NCBI GenBank assembly: GCA_043747595.1
Contig: JAYTOX010000104.1
Coordinates: 1-64,000, forward strand
Length of the DNA stretch: 64,000 bases
From: JADKIH01 sp043747595
GTDB taxonomy: Bacteria > Bacteroidota > Bacteroidia > AKYH767-A > 2013-40CM-41-45
Direction: 5' to 3'
Shown: positions 27,225 through 37,727 of the stretch, piece after piece
How the letters are laid out: every line of letters begins with the position of its first letter
How positions within the stretch are numbered: position 1 is the first letter of the stretch
Translations under genes and position numbers: made by a program
The notes under the pieces: model-generated
Databases searched by the model: none
What the model was told of the DNA's origin: nothing
What the model saw: only the letters and a program-made list of their open reading frames with translations

Positions 27225-29945
27225 CTATTTAATAATTTTTTTACTAACTGAATATGAATCATCAGAAATAGAAATGATGTAATTTCCCGGCATCAAATCA
27301 GAACCATTATCGAAGCTAAAATAATTAACACCTTTTTTTGCATTCACCGTTTGATCATAAAACAATTTCCCTTCCATATTTATCAGTGAAATTGTTATCG
27401 ATTTCGTATTCGTATTATTGAAATATTTCACTGTAAACTGATCTGAAAAAGGAATTGGAAATACTTGATCGATCGTGATTGGCTGATTCTCTTGAACCAT
27501 ATCAACTAACGAAAATTTAATAGCTACCGTTTTTGAATAAGTGAAACCACCGTCATAATCAGTTTGCTTCAATCTATAATACGAATATCCTTCTTTTGGG
27601 TCAAGGTCTTCTGCTGCATACACTTTAACTATTGTACTATTTCCCGCTCCTTTTACCTTAGCAATTTGTTTAAACTCATTGCCATTTGTTGAACGCTCAA
27701 CACTAAAATAATCATTGTTCGTTTCAGAAGCTGTCATCCAAAACAATCTTACAATTTTATTTTCTTTCTTAGCATCAAAACTTACCAATTGTATTGGCAA
27801 TGGATTCGCCGAACTAGATGTAATTCCATAGTGTCCAAGTAAAGTCATTCCGTTTCTATTCGCTGAGAAAGATGCATTACTTCCCGTTCCGGCTACAAAG
27901 ACTCCGTTGGTTGTCCAAGGAGACGCTCCATTTACTCTTCGAAGTAAATGTATTTTTGTGTAATCATTCACATTCGGAACGCCATTACAAAACGCATTCA
28001 CATTAAACGTACCACCGGCAAATCCATTCATTGCTCCGAACGACCAATACCCAAATGCAATATTACTACAAACTTCTCCTGCATCAGTCAGCGGCAATCC
28101 ATTTGAACCAGGGTTGGCGACAATGTACGAACTTACTATACTACCGGCTGTGGGTGGTGAAGTAAAACTTACGTTTACTCCATTGTAATAATTTAGCGAC
28201 CCTACCGGAAATAGAATATTTGATGTTGCTGATGCTGCAATCCATCTTCGAAAGTAGCCGTACACATGGCCGCTTGTCCGAGACAATGTTCCTAAATTTG
28301 AACTAGCTGTACCAAGAGTTAATGTATCGTCTAATGCAATCCATATCCCTGCAATAAAATCAGCAGAGCTTGAAATAGTAGTCGATGCTGTTAATGTGCA
28401 GTTGTATGAATTGCTTAGAGTAAGACTTCTCACCAATGAAGGCAAAGCATTTCCGGAGATTTGTGCCGACCTTCCATTGTAAGTATAATCTGATCCTGTA
28501 CTAAATGAACGCACGCCTGTTGTTTGAACATTGCCATCCATAGCTGTTTTTGCAATTCCTCCTGAATGAGCTAAAATTAATCCAGCGCCCGTATTGAGTG
28601 TAAACGCACCCGTTCCTGTTGCTATGCAACTATCCATATTTAAGATAGCTCCGGTGTTTACATTATAATCGATCATATTTGTAATATTTCTATTAGAAAC
28701 AAAATTCTGCGTTGCTGTTGTTCCGTTAAAATAGATAATTCCTTTTGCAGAACTAGATGACTCTGTTAGAACTCCCGAACCGGTAACGGATAAATTACCA
28801 CTTATGTAAATTGTCCCTAATCCTTTTGAGCTGTTATTTGCAGTACTCATACTCATATCAACTACTCCACCGGTTATTGTTAAATTGCCGGTTAAGTAAA
28901 CAGTTGCTGATAAATTTCCATACGCCGTTCCTCCGGCCTGGTTAAAATTGAATGCTCCACCACTCACTATTATGTCGCCGGATGATACTGTAACACTTGT
29001 ATTTCCATTAACACACAAGTAGGTAGTGCCACCCTTAATGAAAAAATTACCTCCAACAATTAGGTTCGTATTATTACCTTGATAATCGAAAAAGACCAAT
29101 CCTGTTCCTGAATTCACCATTGTTAAATCACCTTTTATATTTTGCAAGGCACCGGCAAAATTAATACTAGTATTTTGCCCAGCACAATTCCAAATAAAAT
29201 TTTGAAAATTTTGTGTTATCCCACTAGGTATTGTATTGGTAACACCGCTAACCTCGCACGAGCTTCCTACTGACCATGTAGCTGTAGGTAAAGTTCCGCC
29301 ATTCATTGCATGTTGGAACTTTCCTCCTGTTGCCACTGTGATAAAACCGGATCCCGTTGGCATTGTTCCTCCTTCTCGCACAAAAGTTCCATTATTATTA
29401 ATGTTGATCTTACTTCCTGCTGCAAGAGTTATCGTACCAGTATTCTTCAAAACAGAAGTTCCGTTGATTGCAGCTATGGTCGATCCATTAAAAGCAAGTG
29501 TAGAAATTATATCCAAATCACCATTCACTGTTAAGTCTGTACCGCTTCCTTTTGCAACTGTCATTGTTCCACTTGTCAGAGAAACCTTACCTCCTGCATC
29601 AACAATAACCTGATCGACTGTAACATTTGCCAACACAAAAACAATATGCCCAGTTTGAATTTCAATTACACCATCGGCAGAAGTTGGAGCTGCCAAAGCA
29701 TCAATCCACATAACTCCATTGTACCTTTCCCATGTTGAAGCTAATCCCCATGTGCCAGATGATTTAGTTCTATAATCGCCGGTGACCGCAGCTGATAAAT
29801 TATGCGGCATAAATTGAAAGTAAAAATAAAACACTATTACAAATAACATGGCAGACGAACAGCCATAAAGAAAAAGCAGACGTAAAGACAAATGTTGTTT
29901 TTGCGAAAGCGCTTTAGAAAGCTTGCTATTAATTTTTGACTTCAT
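27225..29945 (-). CDS. Secreted beta-helix-like protein with T9SS type A sorting domain
   Basis: A 906-residue cargo protein. The signal peptide is long, with a 24-residue charged N-region before the hydrophobic core (about 25-50). The mature part begins with the repeated Bacteroidota block YRTKSSGTWGLASTWERYNG and a region rich in G-N-L-x-I-T/V repeats (DLTVNGDLDI, GNFFIKGGTTYLCVNGN, GNLTITGGVVDM, GNLSVTGSGVL) that suggests a right-handed beta-helix or stacked strands across residues 90-560. The linker LPIQLVSFDAKKENKIVRLF at about 720 and the C-terminal domain (SLINMEGKLFYDQTVNAKKG, MPGNYIISISDD, KKIIK) are those of T9SS type A proteins, close to the end of the 543-residue cargo at 23965. 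The function is unknown. Confidence 0.88.
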   Translation of the reverse strand: MKSKINSKLSKALSQKQHLSLRLLFLYGCSSAMLFVIVFYFYFQFMPHNLSAAVTGDYRTKSSGTWGLASTWERYNGVMWIDALAAPTSADGVIEIQTGHIVFVLANVTVDQVIVDAGGKVSLTSGTMTVAKGSGTDLTVNGDLDIISTLAFNGSTIAAINGTSVLKNTGTITLAAGSKININNNGTFVREGGTMPTGSGFITVATGGKFQHAMNGGTLPTATWSVGSSCEVSGVTNTIPSGITQNFQNFIWNCAGQNTSINFAGALQNIKGDLTMVNSGTGLVFFDYQGNNTNLIVGGNFFIKGGTTYLCVNGNTSVTVSSGDIIVSGGAFNFNQAGGTAYGNLSATVYLTGNLTITGGVVDMSMSTANNSSKGLGTIYISGNLSVTGSGVLTESSSSAKGIIYFNGTTATQNFVSNRNITNMIDYNVNTGAILNMDSCIATGTGAFTLNTGAGLILAHSGGIAKTAMDGNVQTTGVRSFSTGSDYTYNGRSAQISGNALPSLVRSLTLSNSYNCTLTASTTISSSADFIAGIWIALDDTLTLGTASSNLGTLSRTSGHVYGYFRRWIAASATSNILFPVGSLNYYNGVNVSFTSPPTAGSIVSSYIVANPGSNGLPLTDAGEVCSNIAFGYWSFGAMNGFAGGTFNVNAFCNGVPNVNDYTKIHLLRRVNGASPWTTNGVFVAGTGSNASFSANRNGMTLLGHYGITSSSANPLPIQLVSFDAKKENKIVRLFWMTASETNNDYFSVERSTNGNEFKQIAKVKGAGNSTIVKVYAAEDLDPKEGYSYYRLKQTDYDGGFTYSKTVAIKFSLVDMVQENQPITIDQVFPIPFSDQFTVKYFNNTNTKSITISLINMEGKLFYDQTVNAKKGVNYFSFDNGSDLMPGNYIISISDDSYSVSKKIIK

Positions 29946-30032
29946 CGATTAAAAAAATTAAGTTTCAAAGAGGATTAGACTATTAATACGAAAATCGTAA
30001 ATCAAGGTTAAACGAAATATTGCTAAACAAAC

Positions 30033-30046
30033 AAAACTGTAAGAAA
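30033..30046 (+). promoter_or_regulatory. AAACTGTAAGAAA motif, copy 1
   Basis: Repeated motif (see also 40181, 49221, 53241). Here it lies between two reverse-strand genes. The promoter-like element 48 bases downstream that is seen at the other copies is not evident; TATCTATTG lies 56 bases on. Confidence 0.3.
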
Positions 30047-30170
30047 TTCGAGAAAATAGACTTAAGAATTTTCAAATAATTCAAAAATCAGCTATCTATT
30101 GAGGCAAACTAAAAAAGGCGTGAAAATTCTAATTGAAAGAAATAAAAAAAATACAAAAACCCGTACCAAT

Positions 30171-30729
30171 TTATTTAACACCTACCATAGTAATTGAACC
30201 ATCGCGAGCGAAGAGAAAGACTCCTTGAATACTTTGACCCTCCATAATAACTTTTTCTGCAAAGGTTTTAAATTTAGGGGTAAAAAGTATTTTCACTGAT
30301 TGAAAATAGAAATAAGTAGATTCGCTGATTTTTCTAAAAGTGCTTTCTTGTTCACCGGGCTCAAGGTATAATTCATTTTCAAGCTTTAATAAAAACTGAA
30401 AACTACTATCTACTTTTGTTTTTGAAATTAATCTAATTAAACTGAATTCTACATTTGATCCATCTTCCGGAGGATTTTTTTAAGATTGTCTTCTCTACAA
30501 CTAAGTTGTATCTATTCCACCATTCAAAATTAAACCCTTCTATATTTTCAATTCCCCCAACACTTGAACTCACTGACAGCTTTTTAAAAAATGTATCATA
30601 AGTTAAATGCAAGTACGGAGCTATCGTTATTTTTATTACTTTTTTTTGCTGAGCCCTTAAACTATACTGTGAAAATAAAATTAAAATAATAAATAAAAAG
30701 CTCTTTCTTGACATTGTCAATTTTATCAT
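30171..30729 (-). pseudogene. Secreted protein interrupted by a frameshift at a run of seven A
   Basis: Two frames join into one plausible 185-residue secreted protein. The first (30433-30729) has a signal peptide (FLFIILILFSQYSLRAQ) and continues to residue 85 or so. At 30475-30481 there is a run of seven T on the + strand (seven A in the mRNA). Removing one A carries the reading into a second frame that is open to a TAA at 30171-30173, reading PPEDGSNVEFSLIRLISK and ending DGSITMVGVK. The second frame has good codon use, so both halves are real. The family is unknown. It is either a pseudogene, a sequencing or assembly error in a homopolymer, or a gene expressed through polymerase slippage. 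An ATG at 30714 (MSRKSF) is an equally good start. Confidence 0.7.
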
Positions 30730-30766
30730 ATCCCTTATTTACCTAAGTTGGAAAATTAAAATTATT

Positions 30767-31186
30767 TTACTCAACTACATCCTTTTGATTGAAATAATTT
30801 CTCAACGACCTAACCTGAAATACAAGCCAAGCTAAATATATTAGTATAACCAAATACAAAAACAAATTTGCATAATGCCATCCACTCATACTTCCATATA
30901 ATGAAATTCCTAGTGCCAATGTCAAGATAAATTCTATTGTTTTATAAGAATTAAACTGTCCACTTCTGATGTCAATAGCGTTTTCTATTTTTTTAGATTT
31001 CAATTTTACTCCAATCCACCGACTAATGCCGAACCAAATTAATGCTGCAACCGGGAAAATGATTGCTATAATATGCAGGTCGCTATCTGTAGTCCTATTG
31101 CTATAGATAAAAAACACGCTTAACATTAACAATAAAAAACTTCTTCGCATAAATTGCGATTGATAATAAACAGCTTTTTCGTACAT
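30767..31186 (-). CDS. Hypothetical membrane protein (about four TM segments)
   Basis: A 139-residue protein when started at the ATG at 31184-31186 (MYEKAVYYQSQFM); the frame is open 15 codons further. Hydrophobic segments are near residues 14-30 (SFLLLMLSVFFIYSNRT), 38-52, 85-100 and 106-124. The soluble linker VKLKSKKIENAIDIRSG between the second and third segments is basic. The pattern resembles small two-pair membrane proteins of Bacteroidota (DUF-type) and I cannot assign a function. It ends 37 bases before the start of the frameshifted secreted gene on the same strand and may share its transcript. Confidence 0.6.
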   Translation of the reverse strand: MYEKAVYYQSQFMRRSFLLLMLSVFFIYSNRTTDSDLHIIAIIFPVAALIWFGISRWIGVKLKSKKIENAIDIRSGQFNSYKTIEFILTLALGISLYGSMSGWHYANLFLYLVILIYLAWLVFQVRSLRNYFNQKDVVE

Positions 31187-31353
31187 CTCTACCTTTATAA
31201 TATCGAGGCAATTTATTTTGACTCGGTACAAATATTAACAGAATGTTTAACATACACAATCAGTTCTCCAACTATCACAAGGTTACTTTTTAAATTCAAA
31301 ATATTCTTGTGCCTGTCAATCTGAATAGATAAATTTTATTGTATTTTTACGCC

Positions 31354-32328
31354 ATGCGCTCTCTTACAGACCTTCAGAAACTTATCGAAACCGGATTGAA
31401 CAATCTTGAACTTTCTGGCCGTCCTTCTGAATTGTACGATCCAATTCGTTATATGATCCAATTAGGAGGAAAGCGCTTAAGGCCCGCATTAGTCCTAATG
31501 AGCCATGAGCTATTCGGTGGCGACCCTGAAAAGGTTCTTCAACCTGCTCTTGGAATTGAGATTTTTCACAATTTCACTTTGCTCCACGACGATATTATGG
31601 ACAAAGCTCCACTTCGTCGTTCTAAACCAACAGTGCACGAGAAATGGAATACTGATATAGCTATTCTTTCCGGCGATACTATGTTCGTTCAAGCTTGTCA
31701 ATTAATGATGAATATCGATTCTGATTTTATTTCTCCTGTTCTTTCATTATTTTTTAAAACTGCTATTGAAGTTTGTGAAGGCCAGCAACTCGATATGAAT
31801 TTTGAAAGTCAGGAAAATGTTTCTCATGAAGAATATATTGAAATGATTGGTTTAAAAACTGCTGTCTTGCTTGGTTGCTCGTTATCTATTGGAGCCATCT
31901 GCGCCAACGCCAAAAAGGAAGACATTGAACATGTTTATCAGTTTGGGAAAAAATTAGGAATCGCTTTTCAATTGCACGACGACATACTCGATGTATATGC
32001 CGATGCCAACAAGTTTGGAAAACAAATTGGAGGCGATATTATCGCTAACAAAAAAACATTTCTCTTTATTTCAACTCTTGAACAAGCACAATCCGGCATT
32101 TTAGAAGAATTCAAACACTGGACATCTGTGAAAGAATTTAACTCCGAAGAAAAGGTGAAAGCTGTTATAGATATTTTTGATTCATTAAACATCCGACTTC
32201 AAGCCGAGCAAAAAATGAACGATTATTTTTCTGACGCAATGGGACATTTGGAACAAATTTCTGTTCCGACGGAAAAAAAACGTGTGCTAGTAGAGTTCGC
32301 TGAAAAACTAATGGTTCGTGAATCTTAA
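31354..32328 (+). CDS. Polyprenyl diphosphate synthase (short-chain prenyl transferase)
   Basis: Condenses isopentenyl diphosphate with an allylic diphosphate in the cytoplasm. Started at the ATG at 31354 it has 324 residues; a TTG at 31339 would add five. The first Asp-rich motif is DDIMD (79-83, after FHNFTLLH) and the second DDILD (209-213, after AFQLH). LGGKRLRPAL (37-46) and the Lys/Arg pairs RRSKPTVH bind diphosphate. Phe74 sits five residues before the first motif, a position where bulky residues limit chain length, so a C15-C20 product is more likely than a quinone side chain. No other isoprenoid gene is near. Confidence 0.9.
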   Translation: MRSLTDLQKLIETGLNNLELSGRPSELYDPIRYMIQLGGKRLRPALVLMSHELFGGDPEKVLQPALGIEIFHNFTLLHDDIMDKAPLRRSKPTVHEKWNTDIAILSGDTMFVQACQLMMNIDSDFISPVLSLFFKTAIEVCEGQQLDMNFESQENVSHEEYIEMIGLKTAVLLGCSLSIGAICANAKKEDIEHVYQFGKKLGIAFQLHDDILDVYADANKFGKQIGGDIIANKKTFLFISTLEQAQSGILEEFKHWTSVKEFNSEEKVKAVIDIFDSLNIRLQAEQKMNDYFSDAMGHLEQISVPTEKKRVLVEFAEKLMVRES

Positions 32329-32498
32329 TCATATTCTATACATTTTTTTCTAATCAATCTTACTATAGGCTTCCAGAATAAAAAATCTGTTTTTCAGAAA
32401 ATAAAAATAATCAAAACTATAGTCTTCTATCGGCTATAGATCTTAAGCAATTTTAAAATCTAAAATAATAATTTTTCAAAAAAATTCCTATAATAAAA

Positions 32499-32526
32499 AA
32501 GGGCCGGGAATAAATTCCACAGCCCT
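32499..32526 (-). terminator. Terminator between prenyl synthase and the 1669-residue T9SS protein
   Basis: Read on the reverse strand, AAGGGCTG, GGAAT, ATTCC and CGGCCCTT form an imperfect stem followed by TTTTTTATT. It lies 25 bases after the reverse-strand stop at 32551. Confidence 0.6.
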
Positions 32527-32550
32527 TCATTTTGATAACTAAACAATATT

Positions 32551-35500
32551 TTAATTTTCCTCTCTTATTACTTGTACAGACCCGTGATATGATTTATTCG
32601 GAGCTTCAACAACATAATAATATACATCAGCTTTTAGTCCATAAGCATCCCATTCATTATGATAATAATCGCTTTGGTAAACCAAAAGACCCCAACGGTC
32701 ATAAACAAATAGTTTTGTATTCGGCACTAAATTCTGGAGCACGAAATAATCATTGTAGCCGGGACTTCCTGGATAAGGTGTAAATACATTCGGGATAATT
32801 AGTTTTGAAAATTCAACTACAACTCTATCTATTACCGGACCGCAACCACCTGCAGTAGTAATTGACAAAACAATTGAATCTTTCAAAAAATCTGATGCTG
32901 AAGGAGTGTAGATTGCATTCAAACTTGTATCGCTCGGAGAAAACGAACCGCTACCTGAAGTTGTCCAAATTACATTGTTTGCATTAGTCACAATCGGATT
33001 AAGAATTATTGTTACTCCTGAAGTTCCTGCAATCAAAGTATCACGACCAGCCTCTAATTGAGTGGGGTGATTTATTGTTAAGTATAACGTGTCTTGTAAA
33101 TTATAACAAGCTCCTGTAGTTGTAAGATAAATTGGAACCAAACCATTTGTTGTATCAGCAACACCAACAATATAACTTACATTTTGTTGGTTGATCGCAG
33201 GTATAAAACTTCCATCGCCTCCAGTTGTCCAAATAACCCCTCCTGCATTTTGCTGCGTTCCATTCAGTAAAATAGTGTCACCAATACATAACACCTGATC
33301 GGCTCCCGCTGCAGGAATACCCGGAGGAATCACTGTGATTGTCACTGAATCGGTCGAAGTACATCCATATACATTCGATGCATCTATGGTATATGTTGTA
33401 GTGATAAGCGGACTCACATAAATAGTACTATCAGTTTCTCCATTTGGTCCCCACACGTACGTTGTTCCTCCGGTAGCATTCAATGTGTCGGATGATCCAT
33501 AACAAATTGTGGCTTGACTTGCATTTGCAACTAACACAGGAGCAGGAGAAACGTACAAAGCCATTCGTGATGTATCGTCCGGACATGGGGCGTTACTCAA
33601 GATCATCGAAAGATGAATATAACCTGTATCGTTTACTGATGGTGTATAGTTTGGCATCATTGCGGTTGTATCGTCGAATGATCCTGTTCCATCTGTCGTC
33701 CATCTGATTGTTCCAACATTAATAGATCCGGTAAGCATGAACGAGGTGTTGTTACAAATGGATGAGGAGTCAGGAATTATTGTGCCTATCGGATGTTCGT
33801 TAATATTGATTGAATATAAAGTTGTATCACTGTTACATCCATAACTGTTTGTTTCAAATAAATATAATGTTCCTGTTGCAGATGGACCCCATACAACAGA
33901 CAGTGAGTCGCCAACTGCATTTGGAATTGCCGATGATGCGGTAACGGTTGTCCACGTATATGTTGACCCAACATTTGCAGGATTGCCAATAGTAAATGTT
34001 TCTGTTGTGTTATCACAGATCACAGTGTTTCCAGTAATTGGCATTGCCGCCGGTTTCGGATCTACGTTTACATTATATGTTGTTGTTGGTCCAACACATC
34101 CTGCCGCACTTACTTCATAAGCAGTAACTGTTCCGGGCCCCGGACCTCCCCAAGTGAAGCTATTCATCGGACCAATTTGTCCGAGTGCATAAACTCCATT
34201 TGTTACTGCCCAATAATAAATTGAACCTGCATTTGGAGTTACAAAAAATGTTCGTGTCGAATTTTCGCAAACATTTGTTGGTCCTGTTATAACTGGTGCT
34301 AATGGCAAAGGATTAATTATAAGTGTAATGTTTTGAGTATTCCCAACACAACCAAACGAATTTACATTAACGACTCGAATCCTTCCAATTCCTGAACCGG
34401 CCCATTGAATTCTTATACTGTCTGTTCCTTGCCCAGAAAGTATTGATCCTCCCGTTACTGTCCATGTATATCCTGTTCCGCTTGGACTCACAGTATAATA
34501 AGACGTTGTATCGTCAACACAAATTTGTGCAGGCGCACTAATAGGACTTGTAACAGGAATTGGATTAACAGTAACGTTAATATTTTTTGTTGCAGTACAA
34601 CTTCCAACAGTTCCGGTTACAGAATAATTATATGGCACTACAGATGCAGCAAGGCCAACAATATCATTTGTACTTGTTGTAACACCGTTACTCCACAAAT
34701 ATGTATTCGCACCACTTGCATATAACATTGCTATTCCACCTTCGCAAAATGAAGTATCTGGTGTAACTGCCAAAACTACTGAATCGATTATAGTTATAGT
34801 TTGTGCAAGATTATAAATACAACCTGTCAAACTATCAGTAATGGTAACACTAAAAGGATATGAACCGGAAACACACGTTGCGAAATCAAAATTCTGCGCA
34901 CTTGTAGATGCTGTATTTGGCGATGTACATGCTGGTACTGTTGTCCAGTTGTATGTTGAACCTGATGACGAACCTGAGATTGTAATCAAAGATTGTCGAA
35001 CAGGATCTGCCATACACAAAAATGGATTGCTTGCAGTAATTACCGGTGGTGTTTGAATAAATACTGTATCGCTCGCTGTTGAATCGCAACCAAAACCATC
35101 TATCACTGTTAAGAAAAATATTGTTTGAGAACTTACATCTGCATCGGCATTAATCTGATTTGAATTATTAATTACTACTCCTCCATTATCGCTCGTCCAG
35201 TTATAAGTTGTTCCTACATTGGTATCACTTCCTGTTCCATCAAGAAGAATATTAGTGTTTACACCTAAGCAAATTAAGTTTGGAATTACTGTAGCCCTCG
35301 CATTCGGCTTCGGCAATACGACAACTGCTATCGATGAATCTGCAAAACATCCCGAACCAGAATCTTGAACATGTAATGTAAAGGTGTCTGTGTTACAAAT
35401 GTTAGCAGAAGCTACTAAACTATTTGAACTTGAAATTGTGCTTGATCCGCTATTCGACCAAGTATAAATCATTCCGGCAGAACTTCCAACTCCATCTAAG

Positions 35501-37560
35501 GTGATAGACGAACAACCACAAACAGGTGCTACGGGTGCTACACTAACTGTTGGAAATGGATTTACTGTTAATGAAAAAAGTAATGACTGCGTACATGTTC
35601 CTCTTACTCCATCGATCGTGAAATTTGTTGTTGCTCCGGGTGAAACTGTTTGCGTATCTAACGTTGGATCTACAAATGAATACGCCGGCGATGCACTCCA
35701 TGTGTATGTGTCGGCTCCGCTTACTATTAACGTTACTGAATCGCCAATACAAACTTGACTTGGTCCTGTCACTGACATCGACAAACCATTAATTACATCG
35801 AAAGAAACCGTTACAGTATCTATACAACCTGTTCCTGCATCATTAATAATACAAGTAAAATTATAGGTGGCAACAATACCTGATGGAAAATCTGCTGTGA
35901 TGTCTGAAGAATCTGCTGCAGCTGCACTTATCAAACCATAATCTGCCGACAATCCCCACTCATATGTTGAACCGGGACTTGCCCCTGTAACAGTAAAAGT
36001 GTTTTGCAAATTCGTTCCTGTTGCACAGAGATTTGCACTACCTGAAGATATAGATGGTGGCGGATAATGTGAAATTGTTATACATGAAGGTGCAGATACA
36101 CATGCATTCGCATCGGTCATAACAACACAATATGTTTGATCGGTATTGTATGCAATCGGACTATCACTAATGCTATCGCTCAATCCTGCTGAAGGCGACC
36201 ATACGTAAGAAAAAGGTGCAGAGCCAGCCATTGGTGATGCAAAAATTTGCAATGTATCGTACGAACAAACTTGCTGATTAAATCCGGCAAATACAATAGG
36301 CAAATCATTTACAAACACATCTACACTTGTATCTGCTGTACATCCAAGAGAATCGGTTGCAGTCACAAACATTGTATATGGTCCACCGGCAGGAAGCCCA
36401 CTCACAATCGGAGTATAGCAAGATGTGCAATCGAAAATTCCCGGACCAAACCAATCTACCGAAACAATAGGACTAGCGCCACTTACAGTTGCAGAAAGAT
36501 GTGCGTCGTCGCCTTCACAAATATTTATCGCTGAACCGGCATCAACAATAGGTTTTGGTAAAAGATTAATTGTTGTTGTTGTTGTGTCGGGGCCACAAAT
36601 TCCTTGTACAATAAGTGAAACAGTATATGAAGATCCAGTTGTCGTAAAAGTATGTGAAACATTTTGGCCGGATGCTGTATTGTCTACTCCAGAAGCAGGA
36701 TCACCAAAGTCCCAAGTCCAATCGGTAATGTTTGGATCTACATTTGGAGGATCGGGTAAAATGCTAGCATTACCATCGAAAAATATTTCGGTACCCGGAC
36801 AAGAAACAGTTGGGTTATATGAAATGGTTGGAAATAAATCTTGAACAACAATATCTTGAGAAATACTTTTGCAACCACATTCTGTATTACAAACACGCAA
36901 AAAAGCAGTATGCGAACCAACGGAATTAAAATTGAGTGTGGTGTCAGCTCCGGTTGCAGGAACATATGCCGCAGCATCAATTTTCCATTCGTAAGTAATA
37001 TTACTTCCACCGTGAAGAATGGTGCTATTTTGAAGAACAACACTTAACGGAATACAACCATTTGTTGGGTTGGTGTTAAAGTTCGCATCAGGTCTTGCAA
37101 CAATTGCATCGTTTAGTGTGTTTGCAACAATATTAAAAGCTTCTTGATTTCCACTTTCTCCATCAACCATCACATAATAGGTTGTACCGGCAACTGTAGC
37201 AAAAGCAATGCTCATAGTCCCTGCTGTCGCACTGCTTCCTGTTGTACAAAATCCGGTTGTTGATAACGCACCACACGCCCCTGTGTAAATTTCCATCGAA
37301 AGGCCCGGATTATTGTCAATGTTGGTGACAGTTATGGTACAGTTACCTGTATTTTGACTAAATACTTTAAACCATACGTTGTTATTCAAAACACCATCGC
37401 CACAACTAAGTGCCGGATCAGTACCTGATACAGTAGAACCAACAGTGGTGCGGCTTAGCGTACTGTTTGCACAAAGAATTACGGCAGATGAACAATTATC
37501 TTGCGCTTTCACAGTTGAACAAACGAACAACAAAAGAATTGAGTAGATGTATAATTTCAT
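32551..37560 (-). CDS. Large T9SS-exported surface protein with Ig/PKD-like repeats and gliding-type C-terminal domain
   Basis: A 1669-residue protein beginning with a signal peptide (YSILLLFVCSTVKAQ) and a PPC-like first domain (NCSSAVILCANSTLSRTT, then NNVWFKVFSQNTGNCTITV) to about residue 160. Next come PKD domains (PNITDWTWDFGDPASG, then THTFT-like) and a long array of Ig-like domains of the kind in which CxGD-x-x-L-x-x-x-G alternates with Y-x-W-S. The C-terminus (SKLIIPNVFTPYPGSPGYND, then YDRWGLLVYQSDYYHNEWD) is the T9SS type B sorting domain. It differs from the 2102-residue protein at 8768 in head domain and repeats. No enzyme motif was found. It is transcribed alone and diverges from the radical SAM gene at 37728. 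Confidence 0.9.
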   Translation of the reverse strand: MKLYIYSILLLFVCSTVKAQDNCSSAVILCANSTLSRTTVGSTVSGTDPALSCGDGVLNNNVWFKVFSQNTGNCTITVTNIDNNPGLSMEIYTGACGALSTTGFCTTGSSATAGTMSIAFATVAGTTYYVMVDGESGNQEAFNIVANTLNDAIVARPDANFNTNPTNGCIPLSVVLQNSTILHGGSNITYEWKIDAAAYVPATGADTTLNFNSVGSHTAFLRVCNTECGCKSISQDIVVQDLFPTISYNPTVSCPGTEIFFDGNASILPDPPNVDPNITDWTWDFGDPASGVDNTASGQNVSHTFTTTGSSYTVSLIVQGICGPDTTTTTINLLPKPIVDAGSAINICEGDDAHLSATVSGASPIVSVDWFGPGIFDCTSCYTPIVSGLPAGGPYTMFVTATDSLGCTADTSVDVFVNDLPIVFAGFNQQVCSYDTLQIFASPMAGSAPFSYVWSPSAGLSDSISDSPIAYNTDQTYCVVMTDANACVSAPSCITISHYPPPSISSGSANLCATGTNLQNTFTVTGASPGSTYEWGLSADYGLISAAAADSSDITADFPSGIVATYNFTCIINDAGTGCIDTVTVSFDVINGLSMSVTGPSQVCIGDSVTLIVSGADTYTWSASPAYSFVDPTLDTQTVSPGATTNFTIDGVRGTCTQSLLFSLTVNPFPTVSVAPVAPVCGCSSITLDGVGSSAGMIYTWSNSGSSTISSSNSLVASANICNTDTFTLHVQDSGSGCFADSSIAVVVLPKPNARATVIPNLICLGVNTNILLDGTGSDTNVGTTYNWTSDNGGVVINNSNQINADADVSSQTIFFLTVIDGFGCDSTASDTVFIQTPPVITASNPFLCMADPVRQSLITISGSSSGSTYNWTTVPACTSPNTASTSAQNFDFATCVSGSYPFSVTITDSLTGCIYNLAQTITIIDSVVLAVTPDTSFCEGGIAMLYASGANTYLWSNGVTTSTNDIVGLAASVVPYNYSVTGTVGSCTATKNINVTVNPIPVTSPISAPAQICVDDTTSYYTVSPSGTGYTWTVTGGSILSGQGTDSIRIQWAGSGIGRIRVVNVNSFGCVGNTQNITLIINPLPLAPVITGPTNVCENSTRTFFVTPNAGSIYYWAVTNGVYALGQIGPMNSFTWGGPGPGTVTAYEVSAAGCVGPTTTYNVNVDPKPAAMPITGNTVICDNTTETFTIGNPANVGSTYTWTTVTASSAIPNAVGDSLSVVWGPSATGTLYLFETNSYGCNSDTTLYSININEHPIGTIIPDSSSICNNTSFMLTGSINVGTIRWTTDGTGSFDDTTAMMPNYTPSVNDTGYIHLSMILSNAPCPDDTSRMALYVSPAPVLVANASQATICYGSSDTLNATGGTTYVWGPNGETDSTIYVSPLITTTYTIDASNVYGCTSTDSVTITVIPPGIPAAGADQVLCIGDTILLNGTQQNAGGVIWTTGGDGSFIPAINQQNVSYIVGVADTTNGLVPIYLTTTGACYNLQDTLYLTINHPTQLEAGRDTLIAGTSGVTIILNPIVTNANNVIWTTSGSGSFSPSDTSLNAIYTPSASDFLKDSIVLSITTAGGCGPVIDRVVVEFSKLIIPNVFTPYPGSPGYNDYFVLQNLVPNTKLFVYDRWGLLVYQSDYYHNEWDAYGLKADVYYYVVEAPNKSYHGSVQVIREEN

Positions 37561-37727
37561 TAATTTTTAATAAGCAACCAAAATATAATAAAGAATGGAT
37601 TTTTTACTTTGTTTCTATTGCAAATTATTAACAATAAAATGTAAGTTAAATCGCATTTTTAACAGTAAAAATTTAGTCGCCTTAAAAGATTAAAAGTCCC
37701 CACATTGTATGCATCTTTGTTTTCCTG

